From NCBI GenBank assembly GCA_029844215.1, contig CM056736.1, forward strand, positions 52,575,562 through 52,639,561: a stretch of 64,000 nt of DNA. The letters run 5' to 3'. The stretch comes from Przewalskia tangutica. Taxonomy: Eukaryota > Streptophyta > Magnoliopsida > Solanales > Solanaceae. Within the stretch, counting starts at the first letter, position 1, and each line of letters starts with the position of its first letter. Positions 47,066 through 59,049 of the stretch are shown piece by piece. Below the pieces are notes generated by a model. It did no database searches. It worked only from the letters and a program-made list of their open reading frames with translations, and was not told where the DNA came from. The translations under genes and the position numbers were made by a program.

Positions 47066-48245
47066 TATAATCACATTAGCACGAATAGATTATCATGAGC
47101 AACCATATGCAATTTAAATCATCATTTGACTCTCAATGGAATAAATAAAAGGCACTATCATGTCATGTATCATTTTAAATCATCATTTGAAAAATCAAGG
47201 CACTATATATCATATATCATTTTAAATCATCATTAGGAATTAGGATTCATTAGAACTATGTACGTCCGCCGTACACTCATTTATAAAAATTATGCCAAAA
47301 AAAGAAATGATAGTTTCACATACCTTTTAGTCGAACTAACCAACTCAATATTAGAATATGTCTCGTCTAGTACTTCAACCTATAATAATGGTAATACGTA
47401 CGTCAATTCTATGATTACTAGCATACTTTATATCGAATGACGACTCTCTTTTCTATAAAAATTCAGGGAGCACTTCCCCTATTTATATGCACATCCACAA
47501 CTTACAAACAACGCCAACAATACCAATAACAAGATGCAACTTAAAGATATAACCAAAATAATCCAAAATACTCCATATATGTCATCATAATCCATCCCTT
47601 TTCTTTACGTTCATGGAAGACAACAACTACAACAACCAATGTGGTTTATACACCTGTTTCTCATGTTAATCCATCCTTTTAATCCATATCAAAACAGCCC
47701 CTAAAACAGTCCATATACCAACAATAACAAGAATATAAAGTAACACCTTTCTACACTTTAATTCCTTTAAGACATGTATTAGTAGTTACCACAACATATA
47801 TACATGTCTATAACTTACATTTTCAGCATTCTTACTTCAACAAAACAACCTTTAAAATAAGACAACCACGTCCAACAATTTCATACATGTCTCGTCCACA
47901 AGGCTTAATACGAAAGCTCTTTTCTTAACTCCTTAAAATCCAATTCACATTTCAACACTTTCATATGATTATTATAACTTAAACTTCAAGGTTTTCCTTC
48001 AATTTCAACATGCAATTAGTGATAATGATAATAACAACAACAATCAAATCCAATGTATCCAAAATAGCCCCCCAAAAATCGGTAATAACATTTCAATCGG
48101 CTCAACAACCTCAACAACAATCACATGCAACCTCTTATTTCCAATTCCTCTTTAATCATGAGTTTATCTCTTAACTATAACATAATTTAATTCTAATAAC
48201 TCAAATAATAAGAAGAAATCTTACCTTAGTTTAGCCCAAAACAGT
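47066..48245 (-). repeat. Diverged minus-strand LTR relic
   Basis: AT-rich sequence with the landmarks of the other minus-strand LTRs in the right order: a GTACGTC.CCGTAC word (47259), TTTCACATACC (47314), TTCTATAAAAATTCAGGGAGCA (about 47449, compare TTCTACAGAAAATTCGGCAGCA in C) and ACCTTAGTTTAGCCCAAAA (about 48226, compare ACCTCGATAAGCCCAAAA). It looks much older than the rest. The 60-codon ORF at 47258 is not convincing. Confidence 0.5.
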
Positions 48246-48859
48246 CCCTAAATTTCGGTTTCACCACTGCTCAATTTTCACCATTTCTTCAAGTTTTATT
48301 TACATGCATGCATCCTTTATAAGTTGGAGATCATCTTACTTGTTTTTCTTGAATTTATCTAAAGAAATAAAAATTAGAATTGCAACCAACGAATTATAAC
48401 TTGCTATTTGAAGTCAGTCGATCCATTGTTTTTGGATAGGATAAGATCATTTGTTATTTCCTAAGTTAACTACTAAGAGGGTTGTATCAAAATAATAAAA
48501 ATGAAAAGTATTTGTTATGAAAAAAGAAAGTGTCGAATGGTATGCTTCTTAGGCCACAAAAACCAGATCCTTATTACTAAGGCAGTAACCACACATCATT
48601 TCTATTCCTATTGATTCAAAGCTTATCTCATTGAACTGTGGGTCCTAGCCCTTTACACATGTCACTTTTTATGAAACCTCTTTATTACTCACCATATTTA
48701 TAACACCTAAATGTGTCCATGTATCTGCCTTGGTAAAGAGTTAGAGAGAAGTTTCTCTCACTAAGGAAAAACGCTCTCAACATTTTCTCCTTGGTTGCTC
48801 TTTCGGTTTGTCTGTCTCCCTCATTGTTTCTTCACTAATCGAAGCTTAATGTTCATGAC
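48246..48859. other. Non-coding stretch before the ORF1-like gene
   Basis: No ORF of note. The last ~200 bp (TTAGAGAGAAGTTTCTCTC, then a pyrimidine-rich run up to 48835) look like the 5' untranslated leader of the following unit. A four-codon upstream ORF (48849-48863) ends by overlapping the main ATG at 48860. Confidence 0.4.
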
Positions 48860-50031
48860 ATGAAAAATACTAAGCGTTATACTCGCTCTAGCAATGATTC
48901 CGGAGGTTCCGGAGGATCTACGAAGTCTAGAACCAAGAAAAAAAAAGAACGGGGGAAGCCCAACCATAGTTGAGGAAAACTTAATTCCGACAATTTCGGA
49001 TCCCACGGTGTTAGTTCATGTTCCGCCTGATTTGTGCATTCCACTTGAACATGTGGTTGATGATTTTACGCTACAAAGGATACATGAATGGGGAAAAAGT
49101 ATAGAAATCGAGAGCTTGGATATAAGTGAGTTCGAAGGTGGAAAGCATCATGTTCCGTCAGTCACCAATCCGGAAATGATTCCTCCTAATACTACTCCAG
49201 AAGTGACTACAATAGAGGACTCTATCACTGTCCACGAGCCTATTGGAAAAGACTCTTCCGAAACTCCCGGCAATAGTAAGGAAATTCGGATAGCCAAAGT
49301 CACTTCTTTCTCTCCTAGGGATGACGTTTCTATCACGGGTCATTTGGTTAGATCTGGGACCATAATGGAAGAGCATGGCGATCACGACACTAATATGATC
49401 TCTGCACAACCTGGAAACTTACTCAGGCAAGCCGGAAAAGTTAGAGAATCAAGGCCAGGAATCGTAATCGACAAAACTTTGCATGATGGTATCCTCGGGT
49501 CGAAACCGGGTCAGGGTACGGGCCAAATGGCTATGGCGGGTCAGGCGGGAGTCCATGGGTCTAAGAATATTACCGGTATGCCTGGATCAATGCAAGTTGG
49601 GAGAACCGAAGAGTCTTCTACCCCCAAGGTGCATAGTTACTCTCCAAACATTAATATCGCGGGAACCAAAGGGTCACTCTTTAATACCGCGGGAACCAAA
49701 GAGGCACCTCACTTAATGGGGCAGTATCCCCCGAATTCATTAAGTGTTACTAATGAGTCCTTTCCTACTTTAGCCAGCTTGCTTAGCGGTATCCAACACA
49801 AGAATCTCAATAGCCCTTTTGCCTTTACTTCTTCCTTGGGTATGGGAAACGTTAATATCAATCCTCCTCTATCATCCACTACCTCTTCAATGCTCCCTGA
49901 AATCCAAGATGACACACCCCTACTTTCCTCCCAACCTTCAATACCTCCCGGAATTCATGACAATTTCCCTACTCTTCCAAATGGCACGAGCATCCTTTCT
50001 CCTAAAGCGGGGCCAAGCTCTACTCCCTCTA
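48860..50031 (+). pseudogene. Truncated ORF, possibly LINE ORF1 N-terminus
   Basis: The likely start is ATG 48860 (MKNTKRYTRSSNDSGGSGG), a basic and Ser/Gly-rich N-terminus. This frame runs into a 9-A tract (48938-48946). One base too many there moves the reading to the frame that stays open for about 360 codons. The rest is low-complexity, rich in Ser, Thr, Pro and Gly, with an internal near-repeat NIAGTKGSLFNTAGTKEAP and twice a SFPTL/NFPTL motif. I see no RNA-binding domain or zinc knuckle. Element H cuts it off at 50032, and the frame then ends inside the H LTR. Length and composition fit the disordered N-terminus of a plant LINE ORF1, but a captured host gene piece is possible. Confidence 0.45.
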
Positions 50032-50729
50032 TGTCACGACCGGACCTCGGGCCCGCGACTGGTGCCTTACCCCGGGAACCCTAGTAATACAACATCAGAG
50101 AAAATCAGCGAAAATAAAAACTCAAAGATATGAACAATAAGAAATAAGAAACAGGCTAACCAAAACGGTCACCTTTCTGCATATATATCAAAATCTGAAC
50201 AGTTACATCCTTTACAAACCCTGCCCACAACAGTACTACAGACCTCTAAGAGTTTTTTATAATAACTATAACGGGACAGGGCCCCGCCATACCCCTGAAT
50301 GTACAAGTACCTACAATGACAGGGGACCATACCAAAAGATAAGCCTCCGGAGAAGCGGAGCTTCCCAATACGCAGAACCGTGATCCTAAGAGCGAGGATC
50401 AACAATCGTGTACTTACCTACGGCATGTAACGCAGCCCGAAGGAGGTCGATAACAGTACCAAGTATGTGAAATCAAAATATCGTAATGAAATCATATGAT
50501 CTATATAAAGCAGGAGACATGTATGATAGCCAAACTACAGTACACAACATATAAGCAGTCATGTCAAGTCAGGGACTCACGCCCTCAAAGTCATCACTCG
50601 AATATAACCATGGGTCTTACGCCCAAAATATCAATCATGTCCGTGGAATTCCTTCTTCACTGTCGGCAGTCTATGATATAACAACACCAAGGAGTACACA
50701 TGAACACCAGGTCCCACCTGTGTCATAAG

Positions 50730-51330
50730 AACCGTATAGGGCAAGTACGAAAGCCAACTACTAGATACCTACCGTACCAATAATACTATAAACTGTATCA
50801 CGAAGTTGACACGAGGCAAGTACGAAGGCCGACTACCAGATACCACCTGTGTCACGTAGCTGACGGGGGCAAGTACGAAGGCTAACAACCAGATACCACC
50901 AGCATCACGAGACTTCGCCACAACACTGCTATAAAACTAACTCACGAAGCTGACACGAGGCAAGTACGAAGGCCGACTACCAGATACCACCTGCGTCACG
51001 TAGCTGACGGGGGCAAGTACAAAGGCTAACTACCAGATACCACCAGCATCAGATACCACCAGCATCACGAGACTTCGCCACAACACTGCTATAAAACTAA
51101 CTCACGAAGCTGACACGAGGCAAGTACGAAGGCCGACTACCAGGTACCACCTGTGTCACGTAGTTGACGGGGGCAAGTACGAAGGCTAACTACCAGATAC
51201 CACTAGCATCACGAGACTTTGCCACAACACTGACCGGGGTAAGTACGAAGGATAACTATCAGATACCTCCTGCATCACACCAATGACGGGGGCAAGTACG
51301 AAAACTGACTACCAGATACCATGCCGCATC
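50730..51330 (-). repeat. Tandem-repeat block of H LTR
   Basis: About ten imperfect 55-65 bp units, plus-strand consensus GGGGGCAAGTACGAAGGCTA, ACTACCAGATACCACC and GCATCACGAGACTTCGCC. A higher-order repeat of about 125 bp occurs twice (near 50880-50990 and 51050-51170). Confidence 0.82.
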
Positions 51331-51666
51331 AGTAAACCTCATGGAGAGCTAGTCCATGGAATAACACTATCAACAGGGAAATGAACCCTCATCATGGTCG
51401 CATACCCGTGGACCATCCATCGAGAGACGCGGTAACATAAGGATACAACACTTGAACAACAAGGCTATCACAAGCAAACATAGACAAGTTACTCACACTC
51501 AAGGTACTTTCATTTTATGTCAAAAATCCGGGTTTTAACCCCAAAGTACTACGTACTTTAACTCTTTAAAAAGATCCATTTCTTTCACAAAAGTCACATG
51601 ATACTAACACTCGTAGTACCCAAAATAGAGTAACTATTATTTTAAGTAAACCAAAACAATTTCCAT

Positions 51667-51830
51667 ACCTTCTTTTTAAATCAAATCAAGACAATACCAT
51701 GCCTTCTTTTTAAACCAAATCAAGACAATACCATGCCTTCTTTTTAAACCAAATCAAGACAATACCATGCCTTATTTTTAAACCAAATCAAGACAATATC
51801 ATGCCTTCTTTTTAAACCAAATCACTTCTC
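51667..51830 (-). repeat. Second tandem array in H LTR, 33-34 bp unit
   Basis: Five units with TTCTTTTTAAACCAAATCA then AGACAATACCATGCC. D LTRs have only two such units in the matching place (for example 45016-45085). Confidence 0.85.
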
Positions 51831-52717
51831 CTTTTAAAGTCAAGTTACCATTTTAAATCCAATAATAAAACCATTCTTTTGTTTTCATAAAGTTGTTATA
51901 ACTATATTCCCATAAAGCTATTATAACACTTTATGTTTTAAACCAACCAAGGACAACTACTCTCTTTTCTGAAATCAAGATAACTTTATTCTTTTTAAAG
52001 GCCAAGTACTCATTACTCACGAATGAGATTTCACAACTTTTTAACACAATTTAAGTTCTTAACATTTCATATCAAGTCACTTAACTTTAGAATCAAGTCA
52101 AGGACACAAAAAGGAAATCAAACTTCTTCAACACACGTGCGTCTACCGCACTATATATTTCACAAATAGTCATGCTCAAGAGGATAGGAAGAATCACATA
52201 CATCTTCGGCTTAATCCACAAGCCAAGTCAAGTATGTTGCGCGTAGAACACCCACCTATAATAAACAAACACGTCTATCAACGTTTAGACTTCTTCATAG
52301 AACATTCTAAGTATCAGGTTCTTTATCCTACGGAAAAATCGGCAGCACTTCCCCTGTATCTACTCACCACCACCTTTTTCAAGGTCTGATATCAATAGCC
52401 AACATGCCACAGTTAAGGCGCAACAATATAACAGTCAAAGGGGATTACACGCTTAACTGGACGTGTACAATTCTGCCTCACAATATACCAACAGTCTATA
52501 TCTTTTCAACCTTCTATCCACATACCATATACTCAATTATAAACTACTACAACATGTAATATCCAATTACAATAGAAGGACAAAGATCATTACCTCGATA
52601 AGCCCAAAATTTATCCAAGATTAATAAGTCGATCCTGAGCAACGTTTAGCTCCAATTCCTTACGTTCCAACCCACTCTAAGCAACCCTTAGAAGCTCCCA
52701 ACCAACTTCTCTACAAG

Positions 52718-52722
52718 ATTCA
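52718..52722. other. Target-site duplication of I, left copy
   Basis: ATTCA, repeated at 62763-62767. Confidence 0.92.
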
Positions 52723-52861
52723 TGTTACACCCCGGAAATTTCAGGATATGTTTCTAAGAACGTACATAAGAACTCAAAAATGTTAAGGTTTGAGACGAGT
52801 AAAAATTTATCGGAATTTTGGAATTTGTCGGAAAACGAAATATTGCAACGAACGGGAGGGC

Positions 52862-53062
52862 GACACGTGTCACCCCCTAAATGGTCTTGGACGAAAATGA
52901 CATGGAGGAAATGGTCATTTGACCACAATTTAAAAGACCAAGTCTTGCAAAGACAATTAGCTTGACATTGTTGACTAAGTCAATGCCACTTGGCTTGATC
53001 CTTGTGAAATGCATCCAAACCACCAATTTGTTCTAATCTTGACCCTCCATATATTTATATAA
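52862..53062 (+). promoter_or_regulatory. I 5' LTR core promoter
   Basis: GACACGTGTC at 52862-52871 and the TATA-like ATATATTTATATAA at about 53049-53062, then GTAGCAAGACAAGG as the probable start region. Confidence 0.6.
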
Positions 53063-54949
53063 TCTCCTTAGTAGCAAGACAAGGCTAAACACTTAGAAAA
53101 TTTTCAAGAATATTTGATGAACTTGAAGGGGTGCTCTCGGCCAACCTAGGGTTTCAAAGGAAAAATTTTGCAATTTTTGTCCAATAATTCCCATACTTTA
53201 AACCAAGGTACCTAAGGGTATTGTAAGTGTTTCTCAATAGAAAGATTAGGAAAAATGGTGTTTTCGTATTAGTCAAGGCGAAAACCTAAAGGGTTATTCA
53301 ACTTTGAAGTTGAAACTTGAAGATGAGTTTTCATAAGCTTCTAAGGGTGGCTTGGGGTGGATTGGAATGTCGAAAGGAGGAGCAAAAGGTGCTAGAGATC
53401 GACTTGTACTCTTGGATCATATTTGGGCTAATTGAGGTATAATCTTCGTTTTACTTTTGTAATTGAAGATTTCATGTTATGATAAGTTATAAGTGGTCAT
53501 GTGATATGTGTTTTGAAGTTTGATAAGTGTTATGGAATTGGAAGCTCAAAATCCGAAAATGACATATTTAGCCATTTGAAATTGAAATCCAATTTGATCG
53601 ATAAATTGAATTGTCGCATGTTACCTACTTGGAAAATGTAGTAGCTATAATTAATGGCGGCTTGATATCATATTATGCTACCAATTTGGATTGAATTGGA
53701 AATTGAATAAGAATTGGTATTGTTATATACATTGTGGCCGAAATTGGACTAGTAGTTGTATTAGTTTGTTATCGTTTGTGGGCGGAATTTTACACGTCTA
53801 GTAGGCGTGTAATCCTATTGATTAATTGCTTGGATTGTGCCTTAAATGTGGCGTGTTTGGTTATTGTATTCGGCCTTGAAAAGGTGGCAAAGTGAGTAGA
53901 AACAAAGGAAGTCTTTGTCCGATTTTCCGTAGAATTTAGTGACTTGCACTTGGAATATTCTACGTTTGAAACTAGAAGTTAATAGGCGATTTATGGTCAT
54001 TATAGGTTTACATACTACGACGCGATTGGACTTAGCAAGTGGATTAAATCGAAGAGGTATGTGGAACTTTCTTATCTCTTGAGCATGATCAAGTGTAAAT
54101 GTATAGTACGGTGAGCGTCAAGATTTTGACAATCTAGTTTATTTGATATCCTTAGCTTATTTTAAGAATGCCCAAGTTGTTTGAGTTAGGGAATTAACTC
54201 ACTTGTTTAAATATTAAGGATATCTTGGTTTTCAAAAGCTAAGAGACTTTAAGTACGTTGAAAGTATCTTGATACTTGTTGTTATGGAAAGTTTAAAGAG
54301 TGGTTTACTCTAAGTAATTTAAGCATGTTAAGGGACTTGAAGAGTTTTAAAGTATTGTGATACTTGTTTCGTTTTAAACGTATAAGTCCCTTGGATAGGA
54401 AATTGTACTTGACTAAGGTATAAAGTGAATATAACGACTTTATGGGGAGTTGGTTATATTAGCTTTATGGAAAGATAAATGGCTTGATTTAATGGAAGGC
54501 AATTCGATTTTAAGGCATCAATTGCCTAAAGTTTTATAAGAAAAAGAGTCCCTTGATTTAGAAACCTAACTTTATTTCTAAGAGTATTATGACTTGTCTT
54601 GAAAAGAAATTGTAACTTGATACTACGGTTATTAGTGTCTTGGAAGGTTTATAATGAAATGAGTCATTTTAAAAAAGAATAGAAGTACGTAGTACTTTGG
54701 GTTAAATTCTCGGATTTTTTATAAAAGACATGATAGTGCCTTAGGTAAACTAAAATGAGAGTGTATATATGTATAACAAGAATAATAAGAAGTTAGGGGA
54801 TTTCTTAACTTGCTTATGTATTGTATGATAAGCCGGTAGTGCTTATGTTATGTGTGATAGCCGGATTTGTGCTAGTAATATATTATTCGTTGCGGGGTCA
54901 TTCCCCGGGTTTGTGGCATTGCATATTTCCGTGGATTTGCTACCCACGA

Positions 54950-55135
54950 TGCGAGGAATACCTCATGCGAGTCCGTAGGGCTTATGCGGGTGAAATAGTC
55001 CCATGCGGGCGTCCAAATTATGCGAGGAATACCTCACGCGAGTCCGTAAGGGCTTACGCGGTGAAATAGTCCCATGCGAGGAATACCTCACGCGGGTCCA
55101 CTGGATCTACGCGGTGAAATAGTCCCGGGAATAGG
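54950..55135 (+). repeat. Tandem-repeat block of I 5' LTR
   Basis: Three to four units of about 55-65 bp with GCGAGGAATACCTCACGCG, GAGTCCGTAAGGGCTTA and GCGGTGAAATAGTCCCATG. Confidence 0.82.
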
Positions 55136-55722
55136 ATTGCTTAATGACACTGCGCGGGTGGTCCTGCTTTGATCGTGAGCTTTCCTACTTTATATTGTAA
55201 GTATACCCCTATTTACTCTCATTGTTAGTAAGGCACAGTGTACTGTTAATTGAGTTATCATACATGTCTCCAGTTTTATTTTAGACTTATGATTTCATTA
55301 CAAGATTTCTGGGCCACATATTTGGTACATGTCAGATCCGACCTCCTTCGGGCCGCGTTCACGCCGCAGTAAAGTGCTGTCGATCCTCGCTCTTAGGATC
55401 ACTGCTCACCGTTGAGAAACTCCTTTATTCCGAGGCTTATCCACGGTATTGTCGGTTATTGTACATTGAGTGGTATGGCGGCCCCGTCACTTGAGTTGTT
55501 TTTCTTAGATGTTTGTAGTCAGATTGTGGATTTGGTTGTAAAGAAAAAATGTAATCGTTCTATTTCTCGATTGAGTATATTTTTACGGAAGGTGGCCTTA
55601 TCGGCTAGCTTTGTTGTTAATTTATGTTTAAGTATTTTTTTAGTTGTGTATGTTCACCGCTATTCTCGATGTTTACAAAGGGGTGCCAGGTAGGGCACCG
55701 CGCAGGCTTGGTCTTGACAAAG

Positions 55723-55734
55723 TGGTATCGAGCG
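55723..55734 (+). other. I primer binding site
   Basis: TGGTATCGAGCG, 3 bases after the LTR end. Confidence 0.8.
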
Positions 55735-55904
55735 CTTAGTCCTCGGAAAGTGTCTACTGCACCGTGTCTAGTAGTCTTGATTATCGGTGTGTTATGCACC
55801 ACATCTATAATCGTGAGGCTGCATGACATTTAGGATTGGTTTACATTCTTCTCACTCTAAGATAGTGCGATAGTGCTGTATGGTTAGGGTCGTCTCTCCC
55901 TAAC

Positions 55905-56100
55905 AATTTATGATTGTTTGCAGCTACGAGAAAGGCAGCAGTGACCCAGGAAGGATTATGTGGATTGCGTATCCAGGTTGGTAATGTTTGTAGTATAGTT
56001 GGTATTGTGATATACAACTATACGGATTTATGTTTGGGGGTCACATGTGTGTTGCCTAGGATGATTTTAGATTACCGGGATTGGGTAAGGACTAAATAAA
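55905..56100 (+). pseudogene. I gag N-terminal remnant
   Basis: GCAGCTACGAGAAAGGCAGC matches the gag start region of D (CCTCTACGCAAGGCAACC). The ATG context has changed and the similarity fades after about 30 codons. Capsid and zinc-knuckle parts were not found. Confidence 0.45.
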
Positions 56101-58229
56101 TACAGGGAGGTATGAAAGGTTAAGGAACTCTCATCAAGGTTTTACGTGCTAAATTGAGAGACTTAGGTGCTGAGGAGGTGTCTGAGAATGTAATGGCCCC
56201 TGACGAAGGTAATTAAGAGACTAAGTGGAAGACTATGTTAGCAACTTAAGCGACGTGGTATGCTTAAGGGAATTGTACGGGCGAGATCCGGACGAAGAAA
56301 GTATGGTTGTTGTGGTCAAGACAACACGACTATGATTTTACGAGAAGTTTTTGTACCCGGTTACGGGGGGCTGATAAGTTAGGCTTGGAGCATGGAAATT
56401 GCGAGCCTGAGAATGTGATAACCGTCGAGACCTTAGGTATATAAGGCCTTCTCGGGTAGTAAAGTTAAGTCAGACCAAGGGTAAGAGTTAAGTGCGACGC
56501 CGAGTCGAGTTGAGGACCTATTAAGGGTCGCCCCATAGCTTGAAATGAAATGGGATCACTTGGTAGTAGTCCCGCTACGTGACAGGGTCACGAGGGTGTA
56601 AGGCCCAAGTCTAGTTAATCGTTTTACGGGTTCGTCGACGCATTCCACCGGAACCGTGTCATGAGCCGAATCGCCTTATGTTGTTTAATTTTGTAACTCC
56701 AAAGAGCGAGGCGAGTTAGTATGGAATTTATGTATGTAAGCTGGAATAAGTTTGGAAGTACAGAGAGAGTGCGACCAGTGAAAAAGAGAGCAACCAAGTG
56801 TAAAGAGATAAAACCTGAATCCATGAGAACCTTTCGGGGTGACTACACCCGTAAGTGTTGGGTGGTAGCTGAGCGGGTAGATAATTACCGGTAACGGTAC
56901 AGTCGTTGGACCCAGCAGAGTTATATGACGCATGTGAGGTCATTATGAGTTCGGGCTAGTTGGCCTCTTGTTATGCCAACGTTGACTGCAGAGAGAGATT
57001 GGCTCGATTCCAGTTTTCTGGTAAGCTGATTTTCCAGTGAAAAGGGAGAGAAGTGGTAGTAACCAGTGAATTATCCTTCCTTCTGGCATCGTTGTTTTCT
57101 TTTTAAGTCCGTGACTTGTTCACTGGGGTAAATTGACGCAGAAGTATGTGATAATTGAATTTGGAGGAAGTTATGTTAAGTGCCTAGAGGTACTTGGAGT
57201 TGGGTTGGTGACGGCCGTGGCCACGACCTTCCTGATGATTTCGGAGAATGTACAAGGCAAGAATAAAAATAAGTACGGATCTCGCCATGGAAAGTCGAGG
57301 CAACTCGTAGGTTTTGAAAATCTACATAACTTTAAGGCGCGCGTGATGATTAGATATTTATCGGACCGCGAGGACCCCGTGATTAGGGTTGTGACTCCAA
57401 GGAAAGTTTAAGAAAGGGAGATAAGTTCTCTTCCCACGAAAAGGACGCTTTACGTATTATGGGTCGCGTGTACCCATGTTGTTAGACGAAGGATATAGGA
57501 TCGTAAGGTCTTCTGATCATCATGCCATAGGTTACTGATTGTAGATAACCGTGGGAAAAGTGTTGTGTTGGGGTAATTAAGCACGACGCATTTAATTGGT
57601 CGAGGAAGTATTGTAAAGATATAAATGTAAGTTGCACGAGTCATGATTACCCCAGACGAGTGTAAAGACCATTAGTAGATAATGGGCAGTAAGAACGCTT
57701 CGAGGAAATGTGGTAACACTGCATCGACAAGAAAGATAGTAAGAAGTTACGGAGGGATAGGGGATCCCAGGACAACGTGAAATAACTTACAGGAGAGAAG
57801 AGTAGACACTCGAACGATAAGAAATATTGACAAGTCATTGGAGTATGCAATTCCGTGAATTGAGGTTGAATACCTGACTATAAGCTCTGCGAGCTGGGAG
57901 AAAATAATCGGGTTACTACTTGACGAAATCAAGGAAATCTCCCCCCCTAAATTGTGTTTGACTGTAAGTCTTAGCCATGAGGCAAGCAAAGGAATTAAGT
58001 CTAAGTTAATGACCAAGTTTGGTTGCAACAGAGAAAAGGAAACAAGAACCATATTTGAAATTAAGGACACCCGAATATTTCGCAAGAATGAGAAAGGTTT
58101 CCAGTTATGGAAAGATAAGTTGATTCGACTATAGTTATAACCCCTCATGTGAGACTAGAGGGTTAAATTATTATGATAACACGTTGGGTGTCAATAGGTT
58201 GTGTCGACGCAAACGGCATCGTGATATAG
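56101..58229 (+). pseudogene. I unresolved internal region, with shared cassette
   Basis: About 56480-56720 matches the conserved 3' internal region of the gag-only elements (GTCACGAGGGTG, AGGCCCAAGT, GGGTTCGTCGACGCATTC). The rest is probably decayed gag-pol. The 92-codon ORF at 57133 and others to 58140 show no motif I can name. No protease or reverse transcriptase signature is visible. Confidence 0.4.
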
Positions 58230-58680
58230 CCTATGTTTTCCGGTAGTTGGGAAGCAGAAAGGAAATCGCGCCACTCACGATTTAGAGTTGGCGCGCTAAA
58301 TCATGCCTTGAAGATTTGGGGCATGACGTATATCTGCATTTCATGTGGATACTTATGCAGACCACAAAAGCCTCCAGATATCCGCAGATCGAGGCGAGAA
58401 TTTGACACCGATGGTGGTTAGAGTTACTCAAGGATTGTGTTATTGATATCCTATACCATCCGGGGAAAGCCAAGACAGTTACAGATACTCTTTGTGGTGG
58501 ACCTAAGGGTAGTCTGCCTGATGGGCAGCCAGATAGACAGGATGTAGTCTGTAAAATTCTTCGCCACAAGCCTGTGGGTTCGATTATTTGTTTCAAGGTT
58601 AATGAAGTTACGATCCGAGAGGTTGCCGAGTCTTCCATCGTTGAGGAAGTAAAGAGGCGCAGAAGAGGATCCAGCTTATG
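58230..58680 (+). pseudogene. I RNase H and connection remnant
   Basis: In broken frames the order is THDLE-like, ALKIWG (about 58304), then LLKDCVIDILYHPGKAKTV (about 58426-58483). This is the well-known end of the RNase H domain of plant Ty3/gypsy pol (ALK.W..YL, then LYHPGKAN.VADALSR). Here ADALSR is degraded to TDTLCG. It would have removed RNA from the RNA-DNA hybrid during reverse transcription. Several frameshifts disable it. Confidence 0.7.
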
Positions 58681-59049
58681 ATCGCAGATCGAGATACGGC
58701 TCTCCGGAAGAGAAGAGTCTGCTTGAGTAGCGCCGATGAGTCGCCGTGAGATGAGGATAGATTGCGTGTACCCTACTACAGACTAGTCAGCAGGTTTTAG
58801 GGGAGGCATACAGTGCTTATTGCTCGCACTGTTCGAGGTCGACTAAGTTGTGTCGTGACCTCAGATGTATGTATGGGTAAGATGACCGGAAAAAGGGACG
58901 TAGCAGAGTTGTTGCTTAATATCCGAATTAGTAGCAGGTCATGGTTGTGTACCAGAAGCCCAGTGGGCTATTGCAGGCGATTGAAATCCCAACCTAGATA
59001 TGAGAGGTAATTAATATGGATCTTGTTACAGGTGGCATCGTACTCGGAG

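Larger units (their letters stand above)
52723..55719 (+). repeat. I 5' LTR
   Basis: 2997 bp. Contains a G-box palindrome, a TATA-like region, a long AT-rich middle, a tandem block (54950-55135) and a U5-like tail. Confidence 0.92.

Noticed and set aside
49148..49409. Two minus-strand ORFs inside the ORF1-like gene
   Set aside because: Shadows of the long plus-strand frame.
57747..58148. 133-codon minus-strand ORF in element I
   Set aside because: Antisense to degenerate internal sequence, with no recognisable domain and poor start context.
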